From positions 780,818 to 844,817 of the forward strand of contig NZ_CAMTTF010000001.1 of the NCBI RefSeq assembly GCF_947077765.1: 64,000 nucleotides of DNA. The letters are read 5' to 3'. The position numbers and the translations under genes are program-made. This document shows positions 25,979 through 34,938 of the stretch, piece after piece. This DNA comes from Salinibacter grassmerensis. Lineage in GTDB: Bacteria > Bacteroidota > Rhodothermia > Rhodothermales > Salinibacteraceae. The notes beneath the pieces were generated by a model. It was not told where the DNA came from. It saw only the letters and a program-made list of their open reading frames with translations, and did not search any database. Each line of letters starts with the position of its first letter. The stretch's first letter is position 1.

Positions 25979-26263
25979 CTACTCTGTCACCTCCACCTGA
26001 CTGCCGTAGAAGGCGACGTGGTCCTTGAGCTCAGACGCCTCGTCGGACGGATCCGGGTAGTACCACGCGGAGTCCTCTGCGCGATCACCATTGTCGACCA
26101 GGTCGTAGTAGTGCGCCTTGCCCTTCCACGGGCAGGTGGTGCGGTGCTCGCTCTTCTTGAAGTGGTCCTTGTTCAGCGACTCGGGCGGGAAATAGTGGTT
26201 GCCCTCAACGACGACGGTATCGTCGCTCTCAGCGAGGACAACATCGTTCCAGGTGGCTTTCAT
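25979..26263 (-). CDS. DUF427 domain protein
   Basis: The protein has 94 residues. The DUF427 fold is recognised from VVLAESDDTVVVEGNHYFP, RTTCPWKGKAHYYDL and the aromatic WYYPDP motif. It is a small soluble beta-rich protein of unknown function, widely present in bacteria. It is transcribed towards msrC, 70 bases away. Confidence 0.9.
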   Translation of the reverse strand: MKATWNDVVLAESDDTVVVEGNHYFPPESLNKDHFKKSEHRTTCPWKGKAHYYDLVDNGDRAEDSAWYYPDPSDEASELKDHVAFYGSQVEVTE

Positions 26264-26689
26264 GGCTGTCAGGGGATTATGGCAAAAAGCACGATTAGAG
26301 TTGAAAACGGTTTTCCAAGGTCAAAGGGATCTTATCCTAGGTCTCCAATACGGTCCTTCAGTTCTCAGGTGCCACACCGTGTCGAAGTCGTTGCAGTATG
26401 CCCGAATGTTCTGTACGAGAGGGGCGGAAGCCGACAGCGCACGTCATGAAAATGCCGTACGGGGCCCACCGCTGCTGATGGTCGCGACGGGCCCGGTGCA
26501 GAACAGTTCTCCTCGGTCTCGTCTCGCCCATGTGATGGACGAAACCGGCGGGGATACGGTGGCACCGACGCCAGTCTTCATGATACTCCGGTTGGACGGT
26601 GCGGGGTCTCCACTGGGATGCGTCCCGAAGTTCACGAACCTTCCGTGGGGTCTTCAGAAGCAAAACCCGGACGGCCAGTACGCCCTCTA
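26264..26689. other. Stretch without a supported gene
   Basis: No reading frame here looks coding in length, composition and start together. The left part probably holds the promoter of the DUF427 gene; it is A-rich near 26275-26340. The right end may be the remains of the damaged membrane-protein gene described next. Confidence 0.4.
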
Positions 26690-27049
26690 CGACGCTAGTG
26701 AGCACGAGGGCCTCACGAGAAGTTCTGTCTCGGGAACGACCGTGCCGATGAGTCCGAACCCCGACCACAGCGTGGCCGACCTGTAGAAAAACGACAGCGT
26801 GCAGGCGACCACGCGCTGTTAGTCTTCACCGGGCAGCGCGTCGTACGCCGCTTGGTTGGGCATGTTGAGGAACGAAGGGGCGTACGGCACCCACCACGCC
26901 GCTGCATAGTGAAGAGCGACGGGCTCGAGATTGAACATGGGGGAGACGCCCACTCGGACCAGCAACAGTCCAGTGTACGCTCCTGCCCCGAGCCCGATTC
27001 GGGCCGTGACGAGACCGATGTTCGTAGCGTGCACTCCGTTTTCGCTCAT
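26690..27049 (-). pseudogene. Possibly interrupted small membrane protein
   Basis: An open frame from ATG 27049 to a TAA at 26819 encodes 76 residues with hydrophobic stretches (ARIGLGAGAYTGLLLVRVGV). Beyond the TAA the same frame continues for 43 codons with another membrane-like stretch (CTLSFFYRSATLWSGFGLIG) to a TAG at 26687-26689. The join PGED*QRVVAC reads like one protein split by a nonsense codon. Third codon positions are GC-rich on both sides. No family was recognised. If the second half is coincidence, the 76-residue protein alone may be the gene. Confidence 0.4.
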
Positions 27050-27175
27050 CTGCTCCGGGCGTTCGTAGATGGCGGAATCAATCTCAGGGGATCGTTGTCC
27101 CTGACGGCAGTCCCGCTTCTTCTTTCGCGACCATGATGAGGGCCGGCTCGCGGCGATGGCCGGCGCAGGCCACGG

Positions 27176-27442
27176 TCACCCCCCAATCCCGCCAATCAAC
27201 GCGGTGCCCGCGATGGTCAAGACGAAGTACAGAAGCACGGCGATGATGGCGACCGGGAACGCGGCGAGGCCGGCCTTGAGGAGAATAACTGCCCAGTCGT
27301 TGAACCCGATGTCGATGTCCGTGAGGACGACGCCTCCCTTGTCGGGACTGCTGGCCTCCCCGAACGGATAGCCGCAACAGGGGCAACATTCCGCGTGCTC
27401 ACTCACGTCGGTCGCGCACTCGGGACAGTCGATGAGCGCCAT
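27176..27442 (-). CDS. Zinc-ribbon membrane protein
   Basis: The protein has 88 residues. The N-terminus has a four-Cys zinc-ribbon, CPECATDV and CCPCCGYPFG, followed by a linker and one long membrane helix (about 52-85, LKAGLAAFPVAIIAVLLYFV). Such zinc-ribbon membrane proteins are common and mostly of unknown role. It stands alone, about 245 bases from the thiamine pseudogene terminus. Confidence 0.75.
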   Translation of the reverse strand: MALIDCPECATDVSEHAECCPCCGYPFGEASSPDKGGVVLTDIDIGFNDWAVILLKAGLAAFPVAIIAVLLYFVLTIAGTALIGGIGG

Positions 27443-27579
27443 GGCGGGGTCGGAGGCGGCGTGAGGAGGATGTGGAGGTAGGCTTCCTGTTGGGGAATAC
27501 CCAAATTTGGTCGAGACAGTTTCGCCTCGGGACGAAGCCGCCAGTAGCGAGAGTACCGGGGGAGCGCCGTCGACGCACT

Positions 27580-27621
27580 CCCAAAAGTAAAGAACGGCCC
27601 CCGGCGTCTACGCCGGAGGCC
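27580..27621 (-). terminator. Probable Rho-independent terminator of the thiamine gene
   Basis: On the minus strand GGCC-CCGGCG pairs with CGCCGG-GGCC across a four-base loop (stem 27596-27621, one mismatch). It is followed by GTTCTTTACTTTTGGG, a T-rich tail. It lies about 70 bases after the stop of the binding-protein pseudogene and probably closes that transcript. Confidence 0.55.
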
Positions 27622-27687
27622 GCACGGGGACGAGAGGAGCCGGTGAGGCGGCTTTCGCGTCCTCGTTCTTGAAAGAGAAGAGCCGAT

Positions 27688-28633
27688 CTATTTGAGCGCC
27701 GCCGTCGCCGTTTCCTGCGATGGTGTGCCTGGGCCCGGAAGCGCGAGTGTATTTGTCCAGTACGCCTCTTTCCCAGGGCGGCTGTCGATCAGGTCGCGAC
27801 TCGTCATCCAGGCCTCCAGCTGCTCGTAGTACTGGGGCGTCATCGACAGGTCGTACGTGAAGCAGGGCAGGGTGGCCCCGAAGATTGCGTCCGTCTGCTT
27901 GTCCTCCAGGTCCGCCCCGGTGCGACGCGCGTAGACGGCCCGCGCCTCCTCCGGACGCTGATGGAGGAGGTCAATGCCGCGACGCATCACGTTGACGAGG
28001 CGGGCGAAGGCGTCCCGGCGCTCCTCAAGCCGGTCGGGGGGTGGTGATCAAGACGAGCTGGCAGAAGTCCGGGATGCCCCAGTTCTTGAGGGCGAAAAAC
28101 TCCGCGTCGAGGCCCCGGTGGGCCGCCTCTACGAGCTCGAAGTTGTAGAAGGCCAGTGTGGCCGCGTCGGCCTCTCCGTCGATTAATGCGTCGGTGTGGT
28201 AGAAGCCATAGTCGACCGGCGTAAACGTGTCGGGGTCGTATGCCCCGCCGTCGGCCTCGACCATTGAGCCGGCGATGGCGGGGCCGCCGGGGCCGGGGGC
28301 CCCAGGATATTGCAGGCGCGCGCCTGCGAGGTCTCGGGGGCGCTCAATACCGGCGTCCGGGCGGTACATGACCCCGCCGTTGGTGTGAAGGAACCGCGTG
28401 AAGCCAACGACTGGTCGGCCGGCAGCACGGTCCTCGACGAGGTGGAGCGGCTCGGTCACCGCCACGTCCATGTCTCCATCTTCGATGGCACCGACGGCGT
28501 CGAGGTGCTCCTCCGGCTCGATGACCTCGAGATTAAGGCCGGCATCTTCGAGCCAGCCGTGTTCTTTCGCGAGAAGAAGAGGGGTGTGGTCCGGGTTCAA
28601 GAACCACTCAAGCCCCAGGCGAATCGTGTCCAT
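27688..28633 (-). pseudogene. Frameshifted thiamine-precursor binding protein (NMT1/THI5-like)
   Basis: Two frames join into one protein of about 315 residues. The N-terminal part (28633 to about 28042) has LGLEWFLNPDHTPLLLAKE, TEPLHLVEDRAAGRPV and YPGAPGPGGP, typical of NMT1/THI5 proteins such as ThiY. At 28036-28041 there is a run of six G (six C on the coding strand). Reading through five instead gives TTPDRLEERRDAFARLVNV and leads into MRRGIDLLHQRPEEA in the second frame, ending at 27688. A TPP riboswitch lies upstream, so the gene once served thiamine or pyrimidine-precursor uptake. The frameshift may be a true mutation, slippage-based phase variation or a sequencing error. No permease or ATPase gene is adjacent. 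Confidence 0.8.
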
Positions 28634-28727
28634 TGTGGGAACGGAGGTTGTGCTGGCGATTGGTGAAAAGGAGCGCCAGCAGTGCCTCCCCCGGCCCACG
28701 GCCGTGAGCGAAGAGGGGACGAGCCAA

Positions 28728-28832
28728 AACGATTCCCTACGCCGGTGCGAACCGGGTCAGGTTCAAAGGGTCTGATCTCAGCCTCAACTGCGCTGCGTTG
28801 GCTGCAGGCCAATCGTCGAGGCACCCCTAGCG
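28728..28832 (-). promoter_or_regulatory. TPP riboswitch (THI element)
   Basis: Read on the minus strand the conserved blocks occur in order: AGGGGTGCC, GGCTGAGATCA, GACCCTTTGAACCTGA, CCGGCGTAGGGAA. GCTGAGA and ACCTGA are the invariant pyrimidine-sensing and pyrophosphate-sensing elements, and CGTAGGGAA is the closing strand. It ends about 95 bases upstream of the start of the binding-protein pseudogene at 28633. Binding of thiamine pyrophosphate would lower expression. Confidence 0.93.
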
Positions 28833-29436
28833 CGTACCATAAGTGCATGTTAGGATGTACTCGGGGCGACGTCAACGCCAACCCAGAGGAAAATTTCTTT
28901 AGCACCAGGAGGGCGGTCTGGCTACAGACGGAGAGACTGTAGGACTCCGTCCGGCGACGGCACGCCGCTGTGCCCCATCAACGTGTCGCCGCGACCTCGA
29001 GTGGGAGACTCCGTAGGCATATCCACGTGTCCGGAAGATTGGCACACAACAACTTAACTAAGCGCCCAAAATCTTTTAGCCCACGGAATCTTTCTGGGTC
29101 ACCTCCGTTGTCTCTTCTCGGAAAAGAGCACTCTGGAATTCGAAAACTATTATTTTGCAAAAGCAAAATTAAGGCCACGCCTACTGAAATCTCGTGTTGT
29201 CGTTTTCGGGGCTCTTCCTAGTTTCGGTCACTGCCCCGCGAGAACGACAATGGTTTTGGCTGCCGTTCAGCGCCCTTGAGAGCCCCCTGGGCGGGATGGT
29301 ACCTCGGCCCACGCAACAGGGTTAGTACAGCTCCTCAGTACACTCGGAGTATTCCCTGTCGGGCGATTTCCTTGACGTAGAGCCACCCGCTCCCTTTTTC
29401 TTTTCAGCAGTTCGTCCACGCAAAAGTCCTTCAAGT
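28833..29436. other. AT-richer intergenic region with a small hairpin
   Basis: No gene is supported in about 600 bases. The stretch is richer in A+T than its surroundings, above all 29040-29180. A perfect hairpin, ATTTTGC-AAAA-GCAAAAT, lies at 29152-29169. Promoters for the riboswitch transcript (leftward) and the flavin reductase (rightward) should lie here. Confidence 0.4.
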
Positions 29437-30144
29437 ATGGCTTCCGACACGCTAGAGACCACTCTTACTTCCATTCACCAAATGACCCCTCGGGTCAAGC
29501 AGTTTGTGCTTGAGGCGGAGGACCACACCTTCTCCTACCAGCCCGGTCAGCACGTCGTCATCGAGTTTGAGCAGGACGGAGACACCGTTGGGCGGCCCTA
29601 CACGCCCGTGAACCTGCCGGGCACCGGCGCCCTGGCCCTTGGCATCAAGCGCTACGAGGACGGCACCGCCTCGACCTGGATGCACGACCGGTCGGTCGGG
29701 GACCAGATCACGGTCACCAAGCCCAGCGGTAACCTCCACCTGCAGAGCCTCAGTCGAGACGTGGTCTTCCTCTCGACTGGGACGGGCATCACCCCGATGA
29801 TTGCGATGCTCAAGCAATACCTGAGCGAGGGCAGCGGCCGGGCCGCGTTCCTCTACGGAGAGCGCACCCAGGAAGACATCATGTACCGGGAGACCCTCGA
29901 CCATCTGTCGGCCGACCACGACAACCTGGAGGTGCTCTACTCCTTGTCCGATGAAGACTGGGACGGGCCGACCGGGCACGTGCAGTCCCACCTCGGTGAA
30001 GTGGTAGACGGCCGCTTTGAGGACCCGCACTACTACATCTGCGGGATCCCCCCGATGGTGGTCGACAGCGAAGAGATGCTCCAGAATGAGGGCGTCGAGG
30101 AGGACCGCATCTTCACGGAGGGGTGGGAAAGCGACGCAGTGTAG
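29437..30144 (+). CDS. FAD-dependent ferredoxin/flavodoxin reductase-like oxidoreductase
   Basis: The protein has 235 residues of the ferredoxin-NADP reductase superfamily. The FAD-binding barrel has QPGQHVVIEF and the isoalloxazine motif GRPYTPVN. The NAD(P) domain has FLSTGTGITPMIAML, LYGERTQEDIMYRE and the C-terminal YYICGIPPMVVDSEE. There is no iron-sulfur domain, so it probably passes electrons between NAD(P)H and a separate carrier. It stands alone between two long intergenic stretches. Confidence 0.88.
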   Translation: MASDTLETTLTSIHQMTPRVKQFVLEAEDHTFSYQPGQHVVIEFEQDGDTVGRPYTPVNLPGTGALALGIKRYEDGTASTWMHDRSVGDQITVTKPSGNLHLQSLSRDVVFLSTGTGITPMIAMLKQYLSEGSGRAAFLYGERTQEDIMYRETLDHLSADHDNLEVLYSLSDEDWDGPTGHVQSHLGEVVDGRFEDPHYYICGIPPMVVDSEEMLQNEGVEEDRIFTEGWESDAV

Positions 30145-30775
30145 CCTGCATGACACTGCTCCCGGGCGGACCGACGCTGGCATCCGCCACAAGTTTGAGC
30201 CTGCTTCCGGGTTGACTGCCTCGGTTCGACCCCGTGACTGCGGAACCTGGCCCACTGCGGACGGGAGTCCCGGTGGGCCAGACGTACAGGTTCCTGGTCG
30301 TGAAAAGGATTGGTCTATAAACCTCTCGGCGCGGGCGTCGAACACGCGGCGGTCGTCGGCGGGCATTGGTCAGTCGACGCGACTCGCCCAGATGGACCGG
30401 GATCTGTGTTGAATGCTCCGGGTGAACGCCTACGAAACGTGTGGTAGTTAAGGCAATTCGCATCCCCTGATCTTACAGAAGAAATTGGCGCACCTAGGAA
30501 TCAGTGCCGTCGGAACGAGCCGTCCGCCCCTTTCCCGTGATGTCGTCTCGTGATGCGCAGCGGAAGCTCGGCGGGTGTAATCCCTGCGGGACATTACCCC
30601 GTCGGGGACCCTTATGCTTCGAGGCGGTTGTAACTCTGAATCCCTGCCGTGCACGTAGAACCGAGGAGAGCACGTGGCCGGAGAGGTGCATGCCCCTGGC
30701 CATCTGCGATGTAGAGCCCGGTTTTGGTCTGAATCTCCCACCCCCGCCGCTTCCGCTTCAGCACGCCTTCATTCC
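30145..30775. other. Stretch without a supported gene
   Basis: About 630 bases separate two plus-strand genes. Short frames exist but none has a credible product. No riboswitch, tRNA or clear terminator was seen; the 3' part should hold the promoter of the next gene. Confidence 0.4.
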
Positions 30776-31969
30776 ATGCGCCGCCGCACAGGCTTCCGCC
30801 GTCTTGTTTTCTCCTTCTGTCTCTTTGCGCTGCTGGCCGCCGGGCAGGAGGCCGGTGCCCAGCAGTCCGATCCTGCACGCGGCCGGGCTACTCTCGTGGG
30901 CACCGTCGTGGATTCGGCGACCGGCGACCCCTTGTCGGACGTGAACGTCTTCATCGCGGAGAGCATGCGGGGGACGACGACCGACGATCAGGGCCGCTTC
31001 CGGCTCACGGGCGTGCCGCTCGGGGCTCAGCAACTCTACGTGTCCTTCGTGGGGTACGAATCGACCTCCCGGAGCCTCAACCTGCGAGAGTCGAGGCCGT
31101 ACCGGTTCGAGTTTGCGCTTCAGGAGACGGTCTTGGAGGGAGAGGGCGTCGTCGTTGAGGCGGAGCGCGACGAGCAGTGGCAGCGGCGCTTCGAGCGGTT
31201 TAAGGCAGCCTTTCTCGGCGAGACCCCCAACGCGGAGCAGGCGAAAATCCGAAACCGAGAGGTGCTCAGCTTCGACGGGGGAATGGGCTCGCTGGAAGCC
31301 TTTGCCGCCCGGCCCATCGTGATTGAAAACAAGGCCCTCGGCTACCGGGTGGAGTATCACCTGGAGGACTTCAAGGTGACCCAGCGGCGGACGCAGTACG
31401 ATGGGGAGCCGTTTTTTGAAGAATTGGAGGGCAGCCCGGCCCAGGAAGCGAAGTGGGAAAAGGCCCGCCGAGAGGCATTCCTCGGGTCCTTCCACCACCT
31501 CATGCTCGCCATGATCGAGGATCGGGTCGAGGAACAGGGCTTCAAGCTGTTCTATCGGCAGAACGCGCCGGGCGGCCCCCCTGGACGTGCGTCCTCAGAT
31601 CCGCCGGGGGGCGGCAGCTTCGGATCGGGCTTCTCCGGGGGCGGGGGGCGGATGTCCATTGAGGTGAGCGACATCATGACCGACGGAGACGCGCCGGACG
31701 AACACATCCTTGACTTTCAGGGGGCGGCCGAAATCATCTATCTTGGGGAGAAGCAAAGCGAGGCCTACTCGACCTGGCGGGAGGAGCGCACCGGGCGCCG
31801 GGGCGGACGAGCGCCCCGCTACCAGACCTCTCAGTTCTGGCTGGAGCGAGGCCCGGCCACCGTCGACTACAAAGGCGAGGTTGTAGAGCGGTACGGCGTG
31901 ACCGTATCGGGGTACTTCGGGTTCGAGCGAGTGGCCGATCAGGTGCCGAAGGAATACCGCCCGCAGTAG
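30776..31969 (+). CDS. Exported carboxypeptidase-regulatory-like domain protein
   Basis: The protein has 397 residues. A signal peptide (MRRRTGFRRLVFSFCLFALL, cleavage near AGAQQ) precedes a beta-sandwich of the CarboxypepD_reg type (about 35-120) with TLVGTVVDSATGDPLSDVNV, GTTTDDQGRFRLTGVP and SFVGYES. The rest (about 130-397) is a conserved but unnamed region with a Gly-rich insert near 270-295. It is not a TonB receptor, because it lacks plug and barrel. Related Bacteroidota proteins are periplasmic or outer-membrane associated. Function unknown. Confidence 0.8.
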   Translation: MRRRTGFRRLVFSFCLFALLAAGQEAGAQQSDPARGRATLVGTVVDSATGDPLSDVNVFIAESMRGTTTDDQGRFRLTGVPLGAQQLYVSFVGYESTSRSLNLRESRPYRFEFALQETVLEGEGVVVEAERDEQWQRRFERFKAAFLGETPNAEQAKIRNREVLSFDGGMGSLEAFAARPIVIENKALGYRVEYHLEDFKVTQRRTQYDGEPFFEELEGSPAQEAKWEKARREAFLGSFHHLMLAMIEDRVEEQGFKLFYRQNAPGGPPGRASSDPPGGGSFGSGFSGGGGRMSIEVSDIMTDGDAPDEHILDFQGAAEIIYLGEKQSEAYSTWREERTGRRGGRAPRYQTSQFWLERGPATVDYKGEVVERYGVTVSGYFGFERVADQVPKEYRPQ

Positions 31970-32324
31970 ACGCCGATACAGCCGAGTGATTGGGACGAAC
32001 GTCCGCGGCACCACGGGCCAGCGGCAGTGCGGGGGCTGCTCCTATCTTGCACCAGCCCGGCCAACCCGCACGCTCAAACAGGGATGGTTCGCCAACTCAA
32101 ATGCGCCCGAAAGGGACGATCGATCCGCTTGTGGAGAAGCGGAGAGCCGTCTCGTGGCTGTGCCGACTTGTGTACGCAAATGCGTTACGAACGTGAACCG
32201 ATGCGGACGGCCGAAAACCTTCCCAGGGGAGATCAATACAGCCAGTCGCGAAGCTGATCCCCCTCGTTCATGGCACGCGGTCCGCCGCGCGCCGCCACAT
32301 CCACCAGAGTCCCTTCTACCGCGT
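31970..32324. other. Intergenic stretch
   Basis: About 355 bases without a supported gene, between two plus-strand genes. An interrupted palindrome ACGCA-AA-TGCGT is present near 32173-32184. Nothing else was recognised. Confidence 0.35.
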
Positions 32325-33002
32325 ATGACTGCTGTCCCCAACTCGGAATCCGAGAACCTCCACATCATCATCGCCGGGGCCGGGCGCGTCGGGCACCGGA
32401 CGGCCCGGGTCTTGAGAGATCAGGGCCACGACGCCTACCTCATCGACAAGGAGCCCGACACCGTCGAAAACGCCCGCCAGGCGCTACAGTCGACGGTCAT
32501 CGAAGGAGACGCCACGGACCCGAACGTACTGGCACAGGCCGACCCCGAGCGGGCCGATGTTCTCGCCGCCCTGACGGAGACCGGGGCAACAAACTTCGCA
32601 ATCTGCGCGGTCGTCAAGCACCTCACCGATGACATCCGGACCGTTGCCCGGATTGAACGGCCCGACCAGCTTGATGAGGAGGGCAAGTTCTTCGACCGGG
32701 TGGTCTATCCGGAGCGGGCCGGTGCGAAGTCCGCGGTCAATCAGATCCTGGCCGGCGACACGCGGGTCTTTGAGGATGTCACCAGCGACCTTGACGTGTT
32801 GGAGATTCAGGTTGCCCCGGAGGCCCCGGTTGCCGGCAAGAAGCTGGGAGCTGCCCAGCTTCCGGACCAGAGCCACGTCGTGTTCGATGTTACGAACGAC
32901 GAGTTGCCCGAGCCCGGCACCGAGCTCGTGCCGGGACACCGCTACCTGATTGCGGCCGCCCCTGGCGTGACCCGCGAGACGCGAAGGCAAATGGTTGGGT
33001 AG
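32325..33002 (+). CDS. TrkA-type NAD-binding potassium-channel regulatory protein
   Basis: The protein has 225 residues. TrkA-N (about 12-130) has HIIIAGAGRVGHRTARVLRD, a nucleotide-binding Rossmann fold, then the acidic IDKEPD. TrkA-C follows (about 145-225) with VLEIQVAPEAPVAGKKLGA and TELVPGHRYLIAA. Such proteins gate TrkH/KtrB-like potassium channels, important in salt-in halophiles. No channel gene is adjacent. The ATG at 32325 starts 12 residues before the Rossmann fold; the longer frame upstream is not supported. Confidence 0.87.
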   Translation: MTAVPNSESENLHIIIAGAGRVGHRTARVLRDQGHDAYLIDKEPDTVENARQALQSTVIEGDATDPNVLAQADPERADVLAALTETGATNFAICAVVKHLTDDIRTVARIERPDQLDEEGKFFDRVVYPERAGAKSAVNQILAGDTRVFEDVTSDLDVLEIQVAPEAPVAGKKLGAAQLPDQSHVVFDVTNDELPEPGTELVPGHRYLIAAAPGVTRETRRQMVG

Positions 33003-33095
33003 CGCCGTCAGGATCAGGGAAAGCAGCCCGGTGAGCCTTGGAGGTCTTTCCCCGTTCCGACTGACGCATTCGTGCATCTGCCGTGCTGCGTCCCG

Positions 33096-33410
33096 TCAGC
33101 CCGAGGCAGGGAGATAGCTCATTTCCTCCCCAATTGGGTCCGCCAACTGGAGCTCATCGACGACGTGCCGCTTCGTCTTGGGCCTCAGCTCTGTCCACCG
33201 GGCGTGGGCGAGACGACCCAGTTCAATCGGGCTCCCGTACACCTCGTACCATTCCTCTGCGAACTGGTCACCCTGTTGTTCGCTCACCCTGCGGCGCAGT
33301 TGCTGTAGCTTCTCAGCCTGCTGCTCGAAGTCAGGGGTCCGGCTTCCGAAAAGTCGCTCGAACTGATCCAGGAGATCAGAGCGGGAAGGAATAGAATCCG
33401 TGTCGTCCAT
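33096..33410 (-). CDS. Small hypothetical protein
   Basis: The protein has 104 residues, is mostly helical and charged (SDLLDQFERLFGSR, QQAEKLQQLRRRVSEQQGD, TKRHVVDELQLAD). It has no signal or membrane segment. No family was recognised. It converges with the TrkA-type gene. Acidic composition and length suggest it is real. Confidence 0.55.
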   Translation of the reverse strand: MDDTDSIPSRSDLLDQFERLFGSRTPDFEQQAEKLQQLRRRVSEQQGDQFAEEWYEVYGSPIELGRLAHARWTELRPKTKRHVVDELQLADPIGEEMSYLPASG

Positions 33411-33749
33411 TGGCCTATCGGTCTGTGGGAGGAGTGTGGGGGAGGTTGCCCAACTGCGGTCGTTGGGGCTCGTGGTTGGCTATCAGGCACCTGGCGGGAA
33501 TCCGTTCCGCCGGGGCGGGACATTTTAGGCCGCAAAATGTGTGCGATACTAAACGAGATCAGATCGGTGGTCTGTCCACATGAGCCCCCCTCCCGGTGTG
33601 ATGTCGCAGAAATGTCGAAGACGGACGCGCCCCTGCCGGGGAGGGACCTAGAGAGACTCCACGAACATTCCGTCGCCAGTGGAGGTGGGAGCGCGGCCCG
33701 CCCGCCCTACGCCCCGGCTGCGTGACCAGAGCCGACTCTCCGGGTCACC
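33411..33749. other. Intergenic stretch
   Basis: About 340 bases without a supported gene. It should contain the promoter of the small hypothetical gene ending at 33096 and the terminator region of the DUF2214 gene. Confidence 0.35.
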
Positions 33750-34235
33750 TCAGCCAAGTCCGTAGTGCAGTGCACTTCCAAGGAGAGGAAGGAGAGTCAG
33801 AAGAGCCAGTTCAACCCCGACGGTGCTTCGAAGCCGCCGGTCGCAGGAGGCTGAACGCGAGGGAATTGAGAGTCCCAGCAGGTTCTGAACAGGCACTTCC
33901 TCCCCGTCGAGCTCGGCCCGCCATCGCAGAAACGTGAGCGTAGGGTAGATGGACGCCACGCCGACCAGCGTAAACAGCCCGACCTTCGTCCACAGCACCG
34001 GGCTCTGCAGGTAGTAGGCAAACCCCTTTCCGAAGTACAGCACTTGCACCACGCCCGTCGCGAATACGCCGACGGCAGCGAGCCCGTACACAACGTCGGC
34101 CGTTTCTAGTGATCGAACCGTAGCAGCATCGGTGGGGCCGCGCAGTAGGGCATACTCGACCGCCACCGCGGCATAGGTGAGCATGAAGCTGAGGATGTGC
34201 AGGTACAGAACGAGCGTGGAGGACCAGAGGGACAT
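33750..34235 (-). CDS. DUF2214 family membrane protein
   Basis: The protein has 161 residues and four predicted membrane helices. It begins MSLWSSTLVLYLHILSFMLT; characteristic stretches are ADVVYGLAAVGVFATGVVQV, GKGFAYYLQSPVLWTKVGLF and GVELALLTLLPLLGSALHYG. The ATG at 34235 was chosen because the upstream part of the frame is not membrane-like. Function unknown. The segment before the last helix (LGLSIPSRSASCDRRLR) is less typical, and a small compensated change there is possible. Confidence 0.8.
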   Translation of the reverse strand: MSLWSSTLVLYLHILSFMLTYAAVAVEYALLRGPTDAATVRSLETADVVYGLAAVGVFATGVVQVLYFGKGFAYYLQSPVLWTKVGLFTLVGVASIYPTLTFLRWRAELDGEEVPVQNLLGLSIPSRSASCDRRLRSTVGVELALLTLLPLLGSALHYGLG

Positions 34236-34306
34236 CGGCACGCAAGTCGGCGAGAAACGCAAATGACAGGACTCCAAGTACGCGACGGAGGACATCGGTC
34301 CTCCCA

Positions 34307-34489
34307 CTATGCCGGGACATCGGTGACCGGCATCTGGCGAACAGACACGACGTGCCCGTCGTCGAATTGGACGCAAAGCCAGGACGGCATCTCGGCGTCC
34401 TTCGCATCGTAAACCAACACCGGGCGCTCGTCCTCGGGACGTTCCTTCACAGAAGCATGCCCTTGCGGGTGGGGGGAGGGCCTGCCCAC
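34307..34489 (-). CDS. Small hypothetical protein
   Basis: The protein has 60 residues. The core VKERPEDERPVLVYDAKDAE followed by CVQFDDGHVVSVRQMPV reads like a small beta-rich domain with halophilic composition. The start is uncertain, since the first 12 residues look less natural. No family recognised. It lies between the DUF2214 and DUF2805 genes on the same strand. Confidence 0.45.
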   Translation of the reverse strand: MGRPSPHPQGHASVKERPEDERPVLVYDAKDAEMPSWLCVQFDDGHVVSVRQMPVTDVPA

Positions 34490-34554
34490 AGGCCGAGTTG
34501 CTCACAGGAAAGCCCCTGGGGTCCGGCGGTCTGCTGGCCAGCCCCCAATGATTT

Positions 34555-34938
34555 TTACTCCTCCGGCCCCTCTTCGTCATTTTTGGGACGATCGGCTGTC
34601 TCGCCAGAGCGATCCCGGAGGGCGGATGACTCTAGCGGGCCCGAAAGGTCTGTGTCGTCGTCGAGGGACTCTAGGGAGCGGGCACCGGGGGGACGCTTGC
34701 TGACCGAGTCGGTCAACGAACGCCGGGAGGCATGCTTTGAGGGACGTCCGCTGACTCGCTCGCGCCAGAGTTTCCAGCTCGACCGCTTCAGCCGACCGCG
34801 CATCAGCGCGATGACGGCTTCTTCCTCCAGGCCGTACCGCGCCTCGATGGCCTCGAAGGGGACGTCGTCCTTCCAGGCCATGCCGATAACGTGGGAGACC
34901 TCCTCATCCGAGAGATCATGGTCGCGTTGAACACCCAT
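34555..34938 (-). CDS. DUF2805 (TIGR03643) family protein
   Basis: The protein has 127 residues. The DUF2805 domain (about 8-70) has LSDEEVSHVIGMAWKDDVPF, EAIEARYGLEEEAVIALMR and SSWKLWRERVSGRPSKH, a predicted helix-turn-helix-like fold common in Bacteroidota and Proteobacteria. An acidic, disordered tail of about 55 residues follows. Function unknown. The start MGVQRDHDLSDEE at 34938 fits the family. Confidence 0.88.
   Translation of the reverse strand: MGVQRDHDLSDEEVSHVIGMAWKDDVPFEAIEARYGLEEEAVIALMRGRLKRSSWKLWRERVSGRPSKHASRRSLTDSVSKRPPGARSLESLDDDTDLSGPLESSALRDRSGETADRPKNDEEGPEE

Noticed and set aside
26358-26768. A 136-codon minus-strand frame
   Set aside because: The product is very Arg/His-rich and unlike the acidic proteins around it. 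Only a short internal part might belong to the damaged membrane-protein gene.
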